Made by a program: the position numbers and the translations under genes. A stretch of DNA of 64,000 bases, from positions 1,240,001 to 1,304,000 of the forward strand of contig LATX02000035.1 in the NCBI GenBank assembly GCA_001466705.2. Direction: 5' to 3'. Below, one piece after another: positions 33,866-45,036 of the stretch. The stretch comes from Moniliophthora roreri (Eukaryota > Basidiomycota > Agaricomycetes > Agaricales > Marasmiaceae). The notes under the pieces are model-generated. The model saw nothing but the letters and a program-made list of their open reading frames with translations. It searched no databases and was not told the DNA's origin. How positions within the stretch are numbered: the stretch's first letter is position 1; the number at the start of each line of letters is the position of its first letter.

Positions 33866-33877
33866 TCAGCTTGACCT
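33866..33877 (-). promoter_or_regulatory. Predicted self-complementary primer-binding site, element A
   Basis: Minus strand AGGTCAAGCTGA starts 2 nt after the end of the 5' LTR. The same 12 bases lie inverted within the LTR (34052-34063), 32 nt after a TATA-like box, so the RNA 5' end could pair with this site. Confidence 0.6.
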
Positions 33878-33879
33878 TT

Positions 33880-34529
33880 TGTTACGTTACTTGCGCAGCA
33901 ACAACAACAACAACTCAACACCACAGTGATGTAGTAGCATTAAGCACGTAGATCAAGTTTGAGTTCCAACAACTAACAAAAGATGAAATCCTCTGTTAAG
34001 CTGTTCTCAAAAGAGTTGTTCGATGTGAGCAAGATATCCAATGGATTAACCAGGTCAAGCTGAGGTAGCTTAGACCTGCAAACTGTCTACTTATACAGCA
34101 ATTATAGCTACTAGTTTGCATACAAACTGTTAGAGTGACATCGTTTGTTTAGTAAACAGAATGTACCTATGATGATATCATAAATAAGAGCATGACATCA
34201 GAGATGATGTCGAGGAAGTAAAAAATAGATATAATGATACAATAAGCGACGTCAGAGATGACATCGCATCATAAATAGAAAGAAAGAGAAACAAATAGAA
34301 TAATGACCTCATACTGATGTCATGAATGACATAGTAATGACGTCGTAAATAGAATGGAAGGCATGGGATCGGAAAAGGGGACTGGGAAGGTGAATGTGTC
34401 CAGATGTCAAAAAGAAGCATAGGTGAAAAGAGAAAACTAGTGCTTAAAGGTGCTAAAGTGTCAAAGCAGTGATTGTGAAAAAGAAACGGAAGAGAAAAAA
34501 TAGTAGTGTCTGAGCATACAACTGTAACA
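33880..34529 (-). repeat. 5' LTR of element A (650 bp)
   Basis: Begins TGTTACGTTACTTGCGCAG and ends CTGTAACA. It is longer than the other LTRs. On its right it abuts gag of a family 2 copy at gtttttata, which is uninterrupted at 30,863, so element A inserted into that copy. It includes TATAAGTA 32 nt before TCAGCTTGACC on the minus strand. Confidence 0.7.
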
Positions 34530-35745
34530 GTTTTTATATCCTTAACTTCAGTGGAAAGTGTGTTTACATCTTCTATTCCTTTTCTTCAGCCTGCCAACTC
34601 TGTCTCATGTGCCTTAATAGAAACTGTATGTGCATCTACTGATGTAGCTATGCCCATAGTTCTCAACTCTGCTTCTTCTTTAGGCTTACTTAGAACATCT
34701 GGAAACAGTTCCTCTTGTTTCACTGAAACTGGCTTCAATAGTTGAGTAATATTCATGTTAGGGAATACTGGTGGTGGCTGGAACAGATATGACAAAGGCA
34801 TTGCTGCACTTAGCATCACTGTTCCCACTTCTGGGTTTACTGATAGGACTCCAGCTCCTAATGCAAAACCTTCTAATCCCATATATACATCTCCTGAGCT
34901 TGCACTCATAATCATCTCTGCTTGTTTCTAACTTTCTGAAGTTTCCATGGATCCATTCTTCTCCTTCCATTTTCAGTTTCCAAATTTAACTTGTTCAGAG
35001 ACCAATTAGCCGTCCTAATTCAGACTCTTTTGCAAACTGATGGTTCTAAACCTGCTAAATAAAAGCCTATCACTTCAAAATTCAAAATCATAGATGGATC
35101 TCTCATTAATTTAGCTGCCTCCAGCTTAAATGCCCTATGATATGCTCTGAGCTTTTCTAAATCCCAGTCTGTAGCTTTCTGATATACTGCTACAATCTTC
35201 TGCAACCTGACCATTGATCCTTGGCCATTCTCAACTGAATCTGGAAACTCTCTGAATAATAATTTCCTGAACTCACTCTATGAGTGGCCCAATGCTTCTT
35301 TTCTATCTTGCAGCTGCTGTTTTAGATCATATGAAAACTTTAACATGGCTAGATAGATCTTTGACACATCCTTCTTAACCTGAGCTATGTCTAGCACATT
35401 CTCAAAATCTTTGAGCCATAGTTGAAGAGTCATAGGCCTCAACTCATTGAATCTCTCTATTTTCAATAATATTTTCAACACTCTCTTGTTTCATACTTCT
35501 TTGGCTGCTGCATCTGTAAGTGTATTCCACTTTTCTCTCTGTGCTAGGTCTGCCATTATTGTTTGTTCAGATACAGTATTATCTTCTGTAACTTCATCAT
35601 CTGGTTTAAAATATTCTTCTCCTTCCAAGCTGGAACTTGAACTATTGCTTTGTTCAGTCTGTTCAGGCAACTCTCTTGGAGTAAGTATTAATGGTGTATT
35701 ATGTGGTGCTTTTAATCCATATCTTCTAGGTGCTGGACTGACAAC
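34530..35745 (-). pseudogene. Gypsy family 2 gag, second copy
   Basis: Aligns with 30,860-32,070 of the first copy. Frames 34915-34586, 35214-35020 and 35481-35278 match the same gag segments, with changes such as a stop in place of W in GHSWSEF. Cut on the left by the LTR of element A and on the right by the insertion at 35746. Confidence 0.75.
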
Positions 35746-37513
35746 GATAATTTGTCTGAGATAAGACTAGTGGAAAACTACCCTAAAAGATAACCTCCAA
35801 AAGTCTAACTCAGTTTGTTGTGCAAGTGTGGATTGACGTGATCAGAGTTACCGCACTTAGAATGCCAACAAAACTCTTAGCTAGGTTGATTCTCTCTTAT
35901 TGAAGTGTTCTACTTCAAAGTGTTCACCTCCAGAGGAGTATATATGGTTTTAAAATGTTTTATATCACAAACACACACACAAAACACAAAGAACACAGTG
36001 CACAAAGCACAAACACAAGAGCTACAGTCCCATACAAAGACTCAATAGCCAATATAGTCTGACCCTACGGAGTTCAAGACTTCTTCAAGATAACTACAGC
36101 ACACAGTGTACTGGAAAAGGTCCTAGACCAATTTCTACAAAGAGTTCAGCACAGGCACACCCCTTGCTAAGACTCTAAGTGTGTCACAACCTGATACACA
36201 CACAGGCCACACTCCAAGTGCCCAAGGCTCCTTCTTGGTGTAAAGTTTCTCTTAGAAAAGTGCTATAACGCACCCAAGATGTTACTCTTATCTCTTATGA
36301 CGCAAGTTTGTTATCAGATTTCTATCTCTCTGGAGTCACTCAGGACCAATCTCCAGGGCCTGTAGTGAGGAAGCAAAACTGGAATGGCACACAAATTTAT
36401 ACACCAAACAAACTCGTCATGTATTCACAATCAGAGGAGGCAGAGTTACTTGAGTATGTACAAATATTTAACTGTCCTTATATATGGTCCAGGAATATAT
36501 CTACAGAAAATTATAAATAATGTCTGATAATTCAGAAAATGACAAATGAGTGACTGAGATACTAAAAGAGGGATTATTTGGATGTCACGGAGTCTGGCCA
36601 CTAGGGTATCTGACAATATCTGCGCAGGTATCTATGCCCCCAGGCGTTCTAGACTCTATAATTTGTATTTTCTCTTTTCTAAGTCGGGTATCTACGAGCG
36701 GATGGCTGTATCCGTCCTGTCTTTTGACAGCATTTCCCTTTTCTAGTATCTGCACATTGGCAGTGGCCTAGATGCCAAATTTTCCAAGGTTGGAACACGC
36801 TGTTATTGTTCCAATCTCCTTTGACAATGCACGCTCAGTCTTATTTAGGATTTCTTGTGCATTAGATATTCTTCATATGTCTCGTTGTATCTGTCTGTAG
36901 GTAGTGGATGTCCTTTGGAAGTGATCTCTGTCTTTCTGAGCAGGCTTTGTACCTAGTTTGCTCATCGCATATTGTTTAGCTGCCGGTGAATTCTTTATTA
37001 AGAGATCGCCTGCTTTGACTCTGATCTGTATATTGACTTCAGAGGAGGATCGTTCTATGATCGTTCCTGTTCTAAGTTGTCTTTCTGTTTTGATGTCTCC
37101 TCTAAGTACCTCTGTACTGTTTGACTGCAGCTTGCACTTTGCAGATGTCATAGAAAAGTAAAGTAGAAGTTAAAATCCCATTGATAGCACTTTTGAGAGC
37201 TTGGTTAACTAGCCAATGCGTTCATTGGGCCATAGTTAGATTCCCTACAGGTTTCAGGAGTGATCCACTTTGGATCTGATACTTAGATAGGTTAGAAAGT
37301 ACAGCTTAGACACCTCTGTATAGCGTATCATATAGCTCTTCGTACTTTCTAAGGTACCACCGCTTCTCTAAGGCAATGACTAGCAGACTGGGCTCACTCT
37401 AGTCCTTATTACCCATTATCTCATGTCATATTAAAGTGTTCCGATTCAGAAATAGTGTAAAATGAATAAAAGTGGGTCTTTTCTAGGTTCGACATGTTAA
37501 TGAATTCCTTTTG
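35746..37513. mobile_element. Unclassified 1.77-kb insertion in family 2 Gypsy
   Basis: Family 2 sequence breaks at ggactgacaac (35745) and resumes at gaattccttttg (about 37503-37513); the uninterrupted site is at 32,080-32,095. The insert begins with repeat R565 (35746-36314). It also contains a minus-strand frame of 92 codons (37151-36873, MTSAKCKLQSNSTEVLRGD onward) and a tail (37150-37450) whose inverted copies lie at 61,390-61,950 and 63,190-63,750. No recognisable transposase or RT. No clear target duplication. Confidence 0.5.
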
Positions 37514-37727
37514 TGTACTGTGGAAATCTTTCTGCAGTACTGAATGTTGAAGCTGGATATATTTGCACTCTGCTTCTAGTAAAACTCTCTGCAGGTGGTA
37601 GTAACTGTGAGCCTGTAGTTCACATAAGACTTCTTGTCACTCTCCTTTCTACACTGGACTGTGATGACAATGAAGCTCCAAATTGACTAGACAAAGCTCC
37701 TTCTGTCTGCAAACTAGAACCTTTAAC
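37514..37727 (-). repeat. Family 2 Gypsy leader fragment, left of G1
   Basis: Matches 32,090-32,300 and continues across G1 into 45037-45370. Together they form the host site into which G1 inserted. Confidence 0.75.
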
Positions 37728-38164
37728 TGTTACGTTACTTGCGCAGCAACGCTAACTCAACTACTTCAGAAAGGCAAGGCCCTTCATTAGTAATCGCAAG
37801 TTCAAGTTTGAGTTCGTTTAGCGGATGCTAAAGTTCAGAATTCCTTCGACTTGAGGCGTTGACACAAGTATAGATTAACTAGGTCAAGTTGAGGACTTAG
37901 TGTCCTAGCTTGAGCGCTTAAATACATACAACCTTATCATGTAGTCTATGTGATACAAGTCCGATAACTACAATGATGTGGTAATAAATACCGATGGAGT
38001 CAGGATATAATACAGGCTTCGATAGAAAGGAAAAGAGGGCTGGGGAAGTGTAATAAGTCCGATAAAAGAAGAAGCATAGATGTAAAAAGGAAAAGGGGGC
38101 TGGGGAGGTGTAATAAGTCTGATCAGAAGGGGAAGCATAGAAGCGGGGTAAGAAAAATGTAACA
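37728..38164 (-). repeat. G1 3' LTR
   Basis: 437 bp, TGTTACGTTAC to ATGTAACA. It differs from the 5' LTR at about 19 positions and one indel; nearly all are transitions at CpG sites. Immediately to its right the minus strand reads AGGGGGTAA, the polypurine tract. Confidence 0.93.
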
Positions 38165-38201
38165 TTACCCCCTGTTCAAGGCAAAACTCCATATTGCCGC
38201 A

Positions 38202-39651
38202 TCACAACTCTCCATCTCCATAAAGCTCCATATCATAATCATATGATGTGTCCGGCATCTCATCAATACTCTGCAGCATCGGAGTACTTGGTACCTGTCC
38301 TGTTGTATCTTGCGTTTCATCGGCACTTTGAAGTGCCGGAATAGTTGATGTTTCCCCTGTCGGTTGCCAACCCGTAGCCATCCGACTATACACCAAAGAT
38401 CCTATGTTGAATCTCTGCACCTTTCTCAGATCTGTTCCAACGAACAGGAAATCTGCATCGCCTCCGCTGTTGTGGATAGACTGCTCAGCATTCTCCTCCG
38501 AGATTTTCATAAGGTTCATTGTCATAACTGCAATCATCTGGCAAAGAGTCTGGACTTGAACCAGACCCTCGATGCGCAATTCGGCGAGACCTTCATTGGT
38601 TAGGGCAGTGTGAAGATGTATGCTCAGGCTGAGTTGTGAAGCATCTGTAACACATGTACTGCGGGCAATTCCAGGCAAGATGGCACTCCAGTCCGCACAT
38701 AGGGCAGAGACGTGGTTGACGAGCTGAGTCATGGGGGTTGGGAGCGGAGTCGGAGACCTCAAGCTCGGCATCGGTGGGTCTTCGTCGTTTGAGAGGGTTC
38801 AGTTTTCCCTGTCCTTGTCCTTGTCTTCCTCGGATGGGTCTGCCCTGCCAACTGTGGGGATTACATCGGCCTCATGGTGGAACTGAGGCTTCAGGCATCT
38901 GAAGATTTCTGGGGTCGGCAGTGGCCGGAGGTTTGAAGTCTCAGGGGGAGGAGTGATCAGTCGGCTCGATCTTAGGTTTGATGTCGGGATCGGGAATGGG
39001 GTTAGGATAAATGAGGGTGTTGCTAACAGGGGGTTTGGTGGTCGGACAGGGAGCGGCGGCGACTCTGGGCGAGAGACAGTCTTCAAGGGTTCAGGGCTCT
39101 GAGGTAAGTTGGGCGAGGAGGCTCCAAGTGTTGTTGATGTCTGGATGGGGATAGCCGTTCCCATTAGTTCGTCGTCTGAGCTGGTTGACAATGCTGAAGG
39201 AGAGGGGATCAGGGTACTCTGACAGTGCTCTGGGATCTGGGGGAGGTGGCATAGACAAATGCAACTGATATGGAAATAACAATAGTACTGTGATGGGTCC
39301 TTCCAACCCAATGTGATAGTTGCAAGTGTACATTACTTGGTTTGCAATTTCAAGATTGCAGCTGTCAATGATTTTTTCGAATAGACGGCATTGGGACCAT
39401 AAGAAAAAGAGGCTTTTGACGAGGGGTTCCAGTCAGTTGTGCTGATCACCGGCTGCTTGCAGTTGGTCGTCGTACTGTCTGGTATTAAAGATGTGAAGGA
39501 GTTGGTAGGGGTTTGGATGGAGTCCATGCTGATAGGTGATATTTTCTCCATATCGCCCTTCTCCTGACACAGTAGGAACCGGGCTCAGTCCTCCAGACAG
39601 CTGGCCGCTAGAAGTAGAAGAGGAAGAGGAGGAGGCAGTTGCATTGGACAT
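38202..39651 (-). pseudogene. G1 accessory ORF downstream of pol
   Basis: An ATG at 39651 lies 5 nt after the pol stop (39659-39657). The first frame runs to 39091 with one TGA (39435-39433) and includes a Ser-rich start (ATASSSSSSTSSG), then a structured part (HPNPYQLLHIFNTRQYDD, CRLFEKIIDSCNLEIANQ). A shift near 39,311-39,091 leads to a second frame that runs to 38202 with one TGA (38801-38799). It is Pro/Ser-rich, then helical (MTQLVNHVSALCADWSAILP, QVQTLCQMIAVMTMNLM) and ends with GDADFLFVGTDLRKVQRF and YDYDMELYGDGEL. Total about 480 codons. The C-terminal part is conserved in a diverged element at 28,640-28,871, so it is a real gene of the family. Function unknown; no transmembrane or envelope-like pattern was seen. 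Confidence 0.65.
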
Positions 39652-39656
39652 GGTGT

Positions 39657-42600
39657 TCAAGTTTTGAGGGGGATAGGGTCTCTTGGCTTCAGCTTATGCT
39701 TCTTTATATATTCCTTGTAGATGTCTAGGCAGTTGACCATCCCTTCGGTCTTAATCCATCGATTGTGTGACGGGTCATACCCGGTGTATGACACGAGGAA
39801 TTCTCAGGGTTGCTTCTTAGGTCGATGCCCCATGATTGCTTCTACCTCGTATTCTTCGAACCCTTCTATCAGATCGGGAGGTGGTTCCATAAAACTAGGT
39901 CCGTGAGCCTCGGTTTCCTTGAATGGCATAAGAAGAGCGGCATGGAAAACAGGGTGAATCTTCCATTGGTGCGGCAGTTTCAGCCAGTAGGTGACAGGTC
40001 CCAGAACTTTGAGAATCTCAAAGGGGCCTTCTCGTTTCGGTGCCAATTTCTTCGTGGGGTATCCTATGGTTAGCTTCTTCTCTTCCAACCACACCTTCTG
40101 ACCAATTTTATATGTTTCCAAGTCCCTCTTTTCTCCTCGTAACATCTTTTGTCGTGCCAGCTCCAATAATCCTGTGGTTTCTTCTCTGATTCTCTTCAAT
40201 TCTTGGAGTCACTCCTCAACTGATGGAATGTTGGTTCGTTCAAATACCATGGGAATTGCTCTTGGATGGTAACCCATCATCATAAAGAAAGGGGAATTCT
40301 TGAGCACCGAGTGTGTTCGATTATTATGTGCAAATTCTGCCAGGGGAAGATATTCCTTCCACTTCGTCTGTTCCTTGGCACAGAAAATGCAAAGGTAGAC
40401 TTCGATTTCTTGATCAACCTGTTCGGTTTCTCCATCTGTCTGCGGGTGAAACGCCGTGCTCATCGAGTGTTTGATTGACAGTTGTTTTCCCATTTCCTGA
40501 AAGACTTCTGCTGCAAACCTGGAGTCTTGATCTGATATGATGCGATCAGGAAGTCCAAATCTTTTGTACACATGTTGAATCAGCAAATCTGCTATCTCCG
40601 TGGCATCTGACTTCTTCGTGCATGGAGTAAAAATTACCCCCTTCATAGAGGAGTGGTCCACCATGACTAAGATAGAATCCATCCCATCACATTCCGGAAG
40701 ATCTGTGATCAAATCCATTGTACACATTTGAAAAGGGAAGGAATTTGGCGCATGTTGGAACGGTTGGATGGGTGTCTTTGTCAGGTGCATGTTTACTTTA
40801 GACTGCTGACATGGTACACAACCATCTATGAAGCTCTTGACAAATTTAGCCATTCCTGGCCACCAAAAGTCCCTTTGCACTTGTTCTAGAGTGTTCCATT
40901 GTCCTGGGTGTCCAATTCTGGGTGTTTTGTGTATCATTTGAACAATCTTACGGCGTAGTTCTGTGTCATCCAGTATGTAGATCTGATCTTTATAGAAGAG
41001 CAACCCTTCTCGAATTTCCCAGTCTGAGAGCACAGATTTTATTGGCAGCATGCCTTGTTGCAGTAACTGTTCTAAGGCTGACTTATGAAAGTCATCCGGG
41101 CCCAATCGTTCCGCAATCTCAGATCCTAGGCCCAAATTGATTCCTTTGACAAACAGTCGATCAGGTAAGAGTATGATATCGTCGTTGTCATTATCTCCTT
41201 CACGTCCTTCGTGATTCCGCCACAAGAGTGCATCAGCCTGTGTCATTGATGTTCCAGGCATGTGTATGAGGCTGAGATCAAATTCCAATAACAGTAAACT
41301 CCACCGAGCCTGTCGCCTGTTGAGTTTCTGGGTGGCATGGAAATATGTAAGGTTCTTATGATCAGACAGAACCACTACTTTGTATTTACTGCCCATCAGA
41401 TAGTGTCGCCATTCCAACAAGGCTCTTGTTATGGCCAGCAGTTCTCTGTCATAAATTTCATAGTTCCGTTCTGTTGGCGAGAAGGACTTTGACAGGTATC
41501 CACAAGGATGCCATTCCCCATCTGGTCTCTGTTGTTGGAGGACCGCACTGGTTGCCCATTTAGAAGTGTCCACTTCTATAACAAAAGGCTTCTCTGAGTC
41601 CGGCATTAGCAAAACAGGTTCCGAAAGGAATTTCTTCTTGAGGAGCTTGAACATGATCTGACAGGTCTGGGTCTATTCAAACTTTTGTGATTTCCATGTG
41701 AGGTCATAGAGAGGTCGCGCTAGTTGAGCGTACTTCCTGATAAACTTTCGATAGAAGTTTCTGAACCCTAGGAAGGCTCGTACTCCCTTGACTGTTCTTA
41801 GTGGTTCCCACTCCGCTATCCCTGCTAGTTTCACTGGGTCCATGGCCACATAATTTGGCCAGATCACCATTCCTAAGAATATGACCTGTTGCATGTCAAA
41901 CTCACATTTCTCCAGTTTGAAATACAGATCGTGCTTCCTGATTTGGCGCATTAACCTTTCAGTTCTTTCCTGATGCTCTTTCCGATCCTTCGAGAACAAG
42001 AGAATATCATCCATGTAAACAACGCACCATCCTTCATCGATGAAATCAGAGAGGATGTCATTCATGAAGGCTTGAAACATCGCAGGCAAGTTACTGAGTC
42101 TGAAAAACATAACAGTTGGTTTGAACAGTCCCCGATTCGTTTTGAAGGCCACCTTCCACTGGTCTCCATCCTTAATCCGTATGTTGTTATAACTGTTCCT
42201 AAGATCCAACTTCGTAAAAACTTCTGCTCCTTTCAGTTTGTCGAGAAGATCTGATATCAGAGGGAGAGGATATGTGTTCTTTATAGTCCCTTTGTTTAAT
42301 TCTCTGTAGTCCTGCGTTGGCCGTAATGCTCCCTTCTCTTTCTTTGCCACAAAGAAGAATGGAGAAGCCATTGGAGATTTGGATTTTCAGATATATCCCT
42401 TCCATAGATTCTCCTCCAGGAATTTGTCTTGTTCTTCCTGTTCATTTGGACTCAAAGGGTAGAGTTTGCAATTCCAGGGTATGAAATCTGGCCTCAATTT
42501 GATGGCATGATTGCAAGATCGGGAAGGTGGAAACCGTTCTGATTTCTTCTTTTTGAAGCGATCTCGATATCCTTGGAGATAAGAGGGGATCAATTCGTCT

Positions 42601-43160
42601 ATCTCCTTCTTAACTTCCTGTTGTTGATGGGCCAGTTCCTGCGAGGCGGTGATTTTTGCTCCAATCAACACTTCTGCTGAATTGCTATCAAGAACACCTC
42701 TGAACCTTTTAATCTGTATCTTCCTTTTCGGTATGAACTTCACTTCTCCCGTTTCCCAATCGATCTGGGGATTGTAATACCGAAGCCAGGGAAGTCCTGG
42801 AATTATGCTTTCGTCTCCAATCCCTGAGATCATGAAGTTCTCCCTAAACTCCTTTCCCGCTATCTTAAACTCCAGCTCTACCATGTGGGATATCCAAGTG
42901 GTTTTATTTGGTGTTCCGTCAACATTAAACACCTTGATCTTCTCTGGGAGTTGAATCCATTTCTTCTCTAGCTCCTTTGCTAGGGCTTTACTAATGAATC
43001 TTCCTCTGGCTCCCGAGTCTAATAGGGCTTGGGTTTCAATGATTTTGGTTCCTGCTTTGTACTGAAGAGGAATGTGCATAGAATTTCGATCCATTTTAGC
43101 TAGTACAAAGTGTGAAATTGTTACGGGCGGTGGAGACATTGTCCTCTTCCGCCACTTCAA
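39657..43160 (-). pseudogene. G1 pol: protease, RT, RNase H, integrase, chromodomain
   Basis: A single frame of about 1,170 codons overlaps the gag stop. Protease: ALLDSGARGRFIS near 43,025. [19 protein letters not shown] and catalytic YMDD near 42,015. RNase H: FVIEVDTSKWATSAVL, YDRELLAI, LSDHKNLTYF. Integrase: zinc finger (GHPGQW, DGCVPCQQSK), then DDE residues in TMDLITDLP, ISDQDSRF and the downstream Glu region TDGETEQV. GPY/F module: PKREGPFEILKVLGPVTYWL. Chromodomain: EYEVEAIMGHR, EFLVSYTGYDPSHNRW. Four in-frame stops (42389-42387, 41675-41673, 40211-40209, 39806-39804); at least two replace Trp codons kept in related copies. Confidence 0.92.
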
Positions 43161-44531
43161 AAACCCTCCAGTTTCATGAGATCAATCAGAGAGTTCTTCT
43201 CTTCTTCCGGTTGGTCATTTACCAGGGCCTTAATCTTCGCATATTGTTCTTCCCTGGTCAACTTTTTCAGCTCTTCCTTTCTTTTTTTGTCCTTCTTTGG
43301 GCTATCTGGGCAGTCTCTGATCTGATGTCCTCCTCGGCCACACCGGAAACATAGGCCCTTTGCCATATATTCCTTCCGATCTGTCTCCGAAATCTGCTGT
43401 TGCTTGATGGCTACTTCTTCCTTCTTACAGAAGCTTCGCTTCGGCTTTCTCCCATTATCATCATCCCATGTCTTCCCGTACTCCATGGCTTGTTTGTAAC
43501 TTTCATCAAAGAGAATCACCGCATTCATCCAATCCTTGATATTGGTTGAAGCTCCTTCGGGCTGGGTCATGATCTTCAAGGCTAAACTCTTCGGCAATCC
43601 CCGTTTGAATGCTACAATCTGCGCAGCGTCGTTGTACCCCATTTGTTTGGCTAGATAGGTAAATTGGTACATGTATTCGTCGGCTCTTTCCTTCATCTTC
43701 AGGTCTCGAAGCTTCAGCTGAGCTTCTAAAGTGGTGTCAAGAGGTTCAAAGGAAGTTTTGAAATCCTCTATAAAATCTACCCAAGAGACCTTCTCTGCTT
43801 CTGGGTTGAATGCAAGTAAAAGATCTGTCTTGTCATTCTTCCAGAATTCTCCTGGACCATCTGTCATATAAGAGAGAAGAAAGAGTTTCTTCGATCGATC
43901 GGTGGTGAATGCTTTTGGATTGAGAGCGATATACAACAGAACTTCTCTGAGGAACTTCTTCACGTCCTTTCAGTATCCTTCGAAAGCTCTCGGCAATGCG
44001 GCTTTGATCTCCTTTTCAGCTGTTACCATCTGTACTGGCATGGTGGCACTAATCACTGCTTCTTCTACTGGGGGCTCAACTTTGGGCCTACTTCCTGAAG
44101 GCTTCTTGTCTTCTGACATTTCTTCAATCTGGAGTTGTTTGGTCAATCTGGGGCTTTTCTTTAACGCTTGCAAAAGACGTTGAAAGGGGTCCGATTCCTC
44201 TACTGAGGTCAAAGAGGTATTCGATGTATCAAGTTCGAGCTTCTTCGGCATAGAAGGAGATGTTCCTTCTTTGGATCTGATCTCTTCTGATCCAGTCAAA
44301 ATGGATAACGGGATCGAGGTTTTCTTTGTTTTGGGGCATTCTCCTGGTGTCTCTGTCAGAGGTGGATTCATTGGCAATGGCAATGGCGAGAGGGTCAGCA
44401 ACTCCCTGCAGGATGCCTGGGTTAATGGCGGGATTGCTCATCCACCTGGATTCGATATGGATTGGGTTATTAACCCATGCCGGCATGCCTCTGCTTCCTC
44501 GATGTCCTTCTTGAGTTGGGATTCCGTCCAT
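43157..44531 (-). pseudogene. G1 gag
   Basis: The N-terminal frame begins MDGIPTQEGHRGSRGMPAW (44531) and shifts near 44,290 into the frame that runs to 43157 with one TGA at 43972-43970. The capsid region includes FLREVLLYIALNPKAFTTDR and ADEYMYQFTYLAKQMGYND. A canonical CCHC knuckle, CFRCGRGGHQIRDC, lies near 43,350, followed by a Lys-rich tail. The gag stop overlaps the start of the pol frame, so pol expression probably needs a frameshift or reinitiation. Confidence 0.88.
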
Positions 44532-44586
44532 GGTGGCATCTTGTTTTCCTAGTGAATGTCTAAACCTCGATAGGTCGGCAATCAAT

Positions 44587-44598
44587 CAGCTTGACCTT
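44587..44598 (-). promoter_or_regulatory. G1 predicted self-primed primer-binding site
   Basis: Minus strand AGGTCAAGCTGA begins 2 nt inside the 5' LTR boundary (44601). The reverse complement TCAGCTTGACCT lies in the LTR minus strand at 44764-44753, 32 nt after a TATTTAAG box, i.e. at the likely RNA 5' end. There is no tRNA-like TGG start. Confidence 0.65.
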
Positions 44599-44600
44599 GT

Positions 44601-45036
44601 GTTACATTACTTGCGCAGCAACGCTAACTCAACTACTTCAGAAAGGCAAGGCCCTTCATTAGTAATCACAAGTTCAAGTTTGAGTTCATTTAGCGGATGC
44701 TAAAGCTCAGAATTCCTTCAACTTGAGGCATTGACACAAGTATAGATTAACTAGGTCAAGCTGAGGACTTAGTGTCCTAGCTTGAGCACTTAAATACATA
44801 CAACCTCATAATGTAGTCTACGTGATACAAGTCCGATAACTACAATGATGTGGTAATAAATACCGACAGAGTCGGGATATAATACAGGCTTCGATAGAAA
44901 GGAAAAGAGGGCTGGGGAAGTGTAATAAGTCCAATAAAAGAAGAAGCATAGATGTAAAAAGGAAAAGGGGGCTGGGGAGGTGTAATAAGTCCGATCAGAA
45001 GGGGAAGCATAGAAGTGGGGTAAGAAAAACATAACA
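44601..45036 (-). repeat. G1 5' LTR
   Basis: 436 bp, TGTTACATTACTTGCGC to ACATAACA. Contains promoter-like TATTTAAG on the minus strand near 44,796-44,789. Followed by the TTAAC target duplication. Confidence 0.93.
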
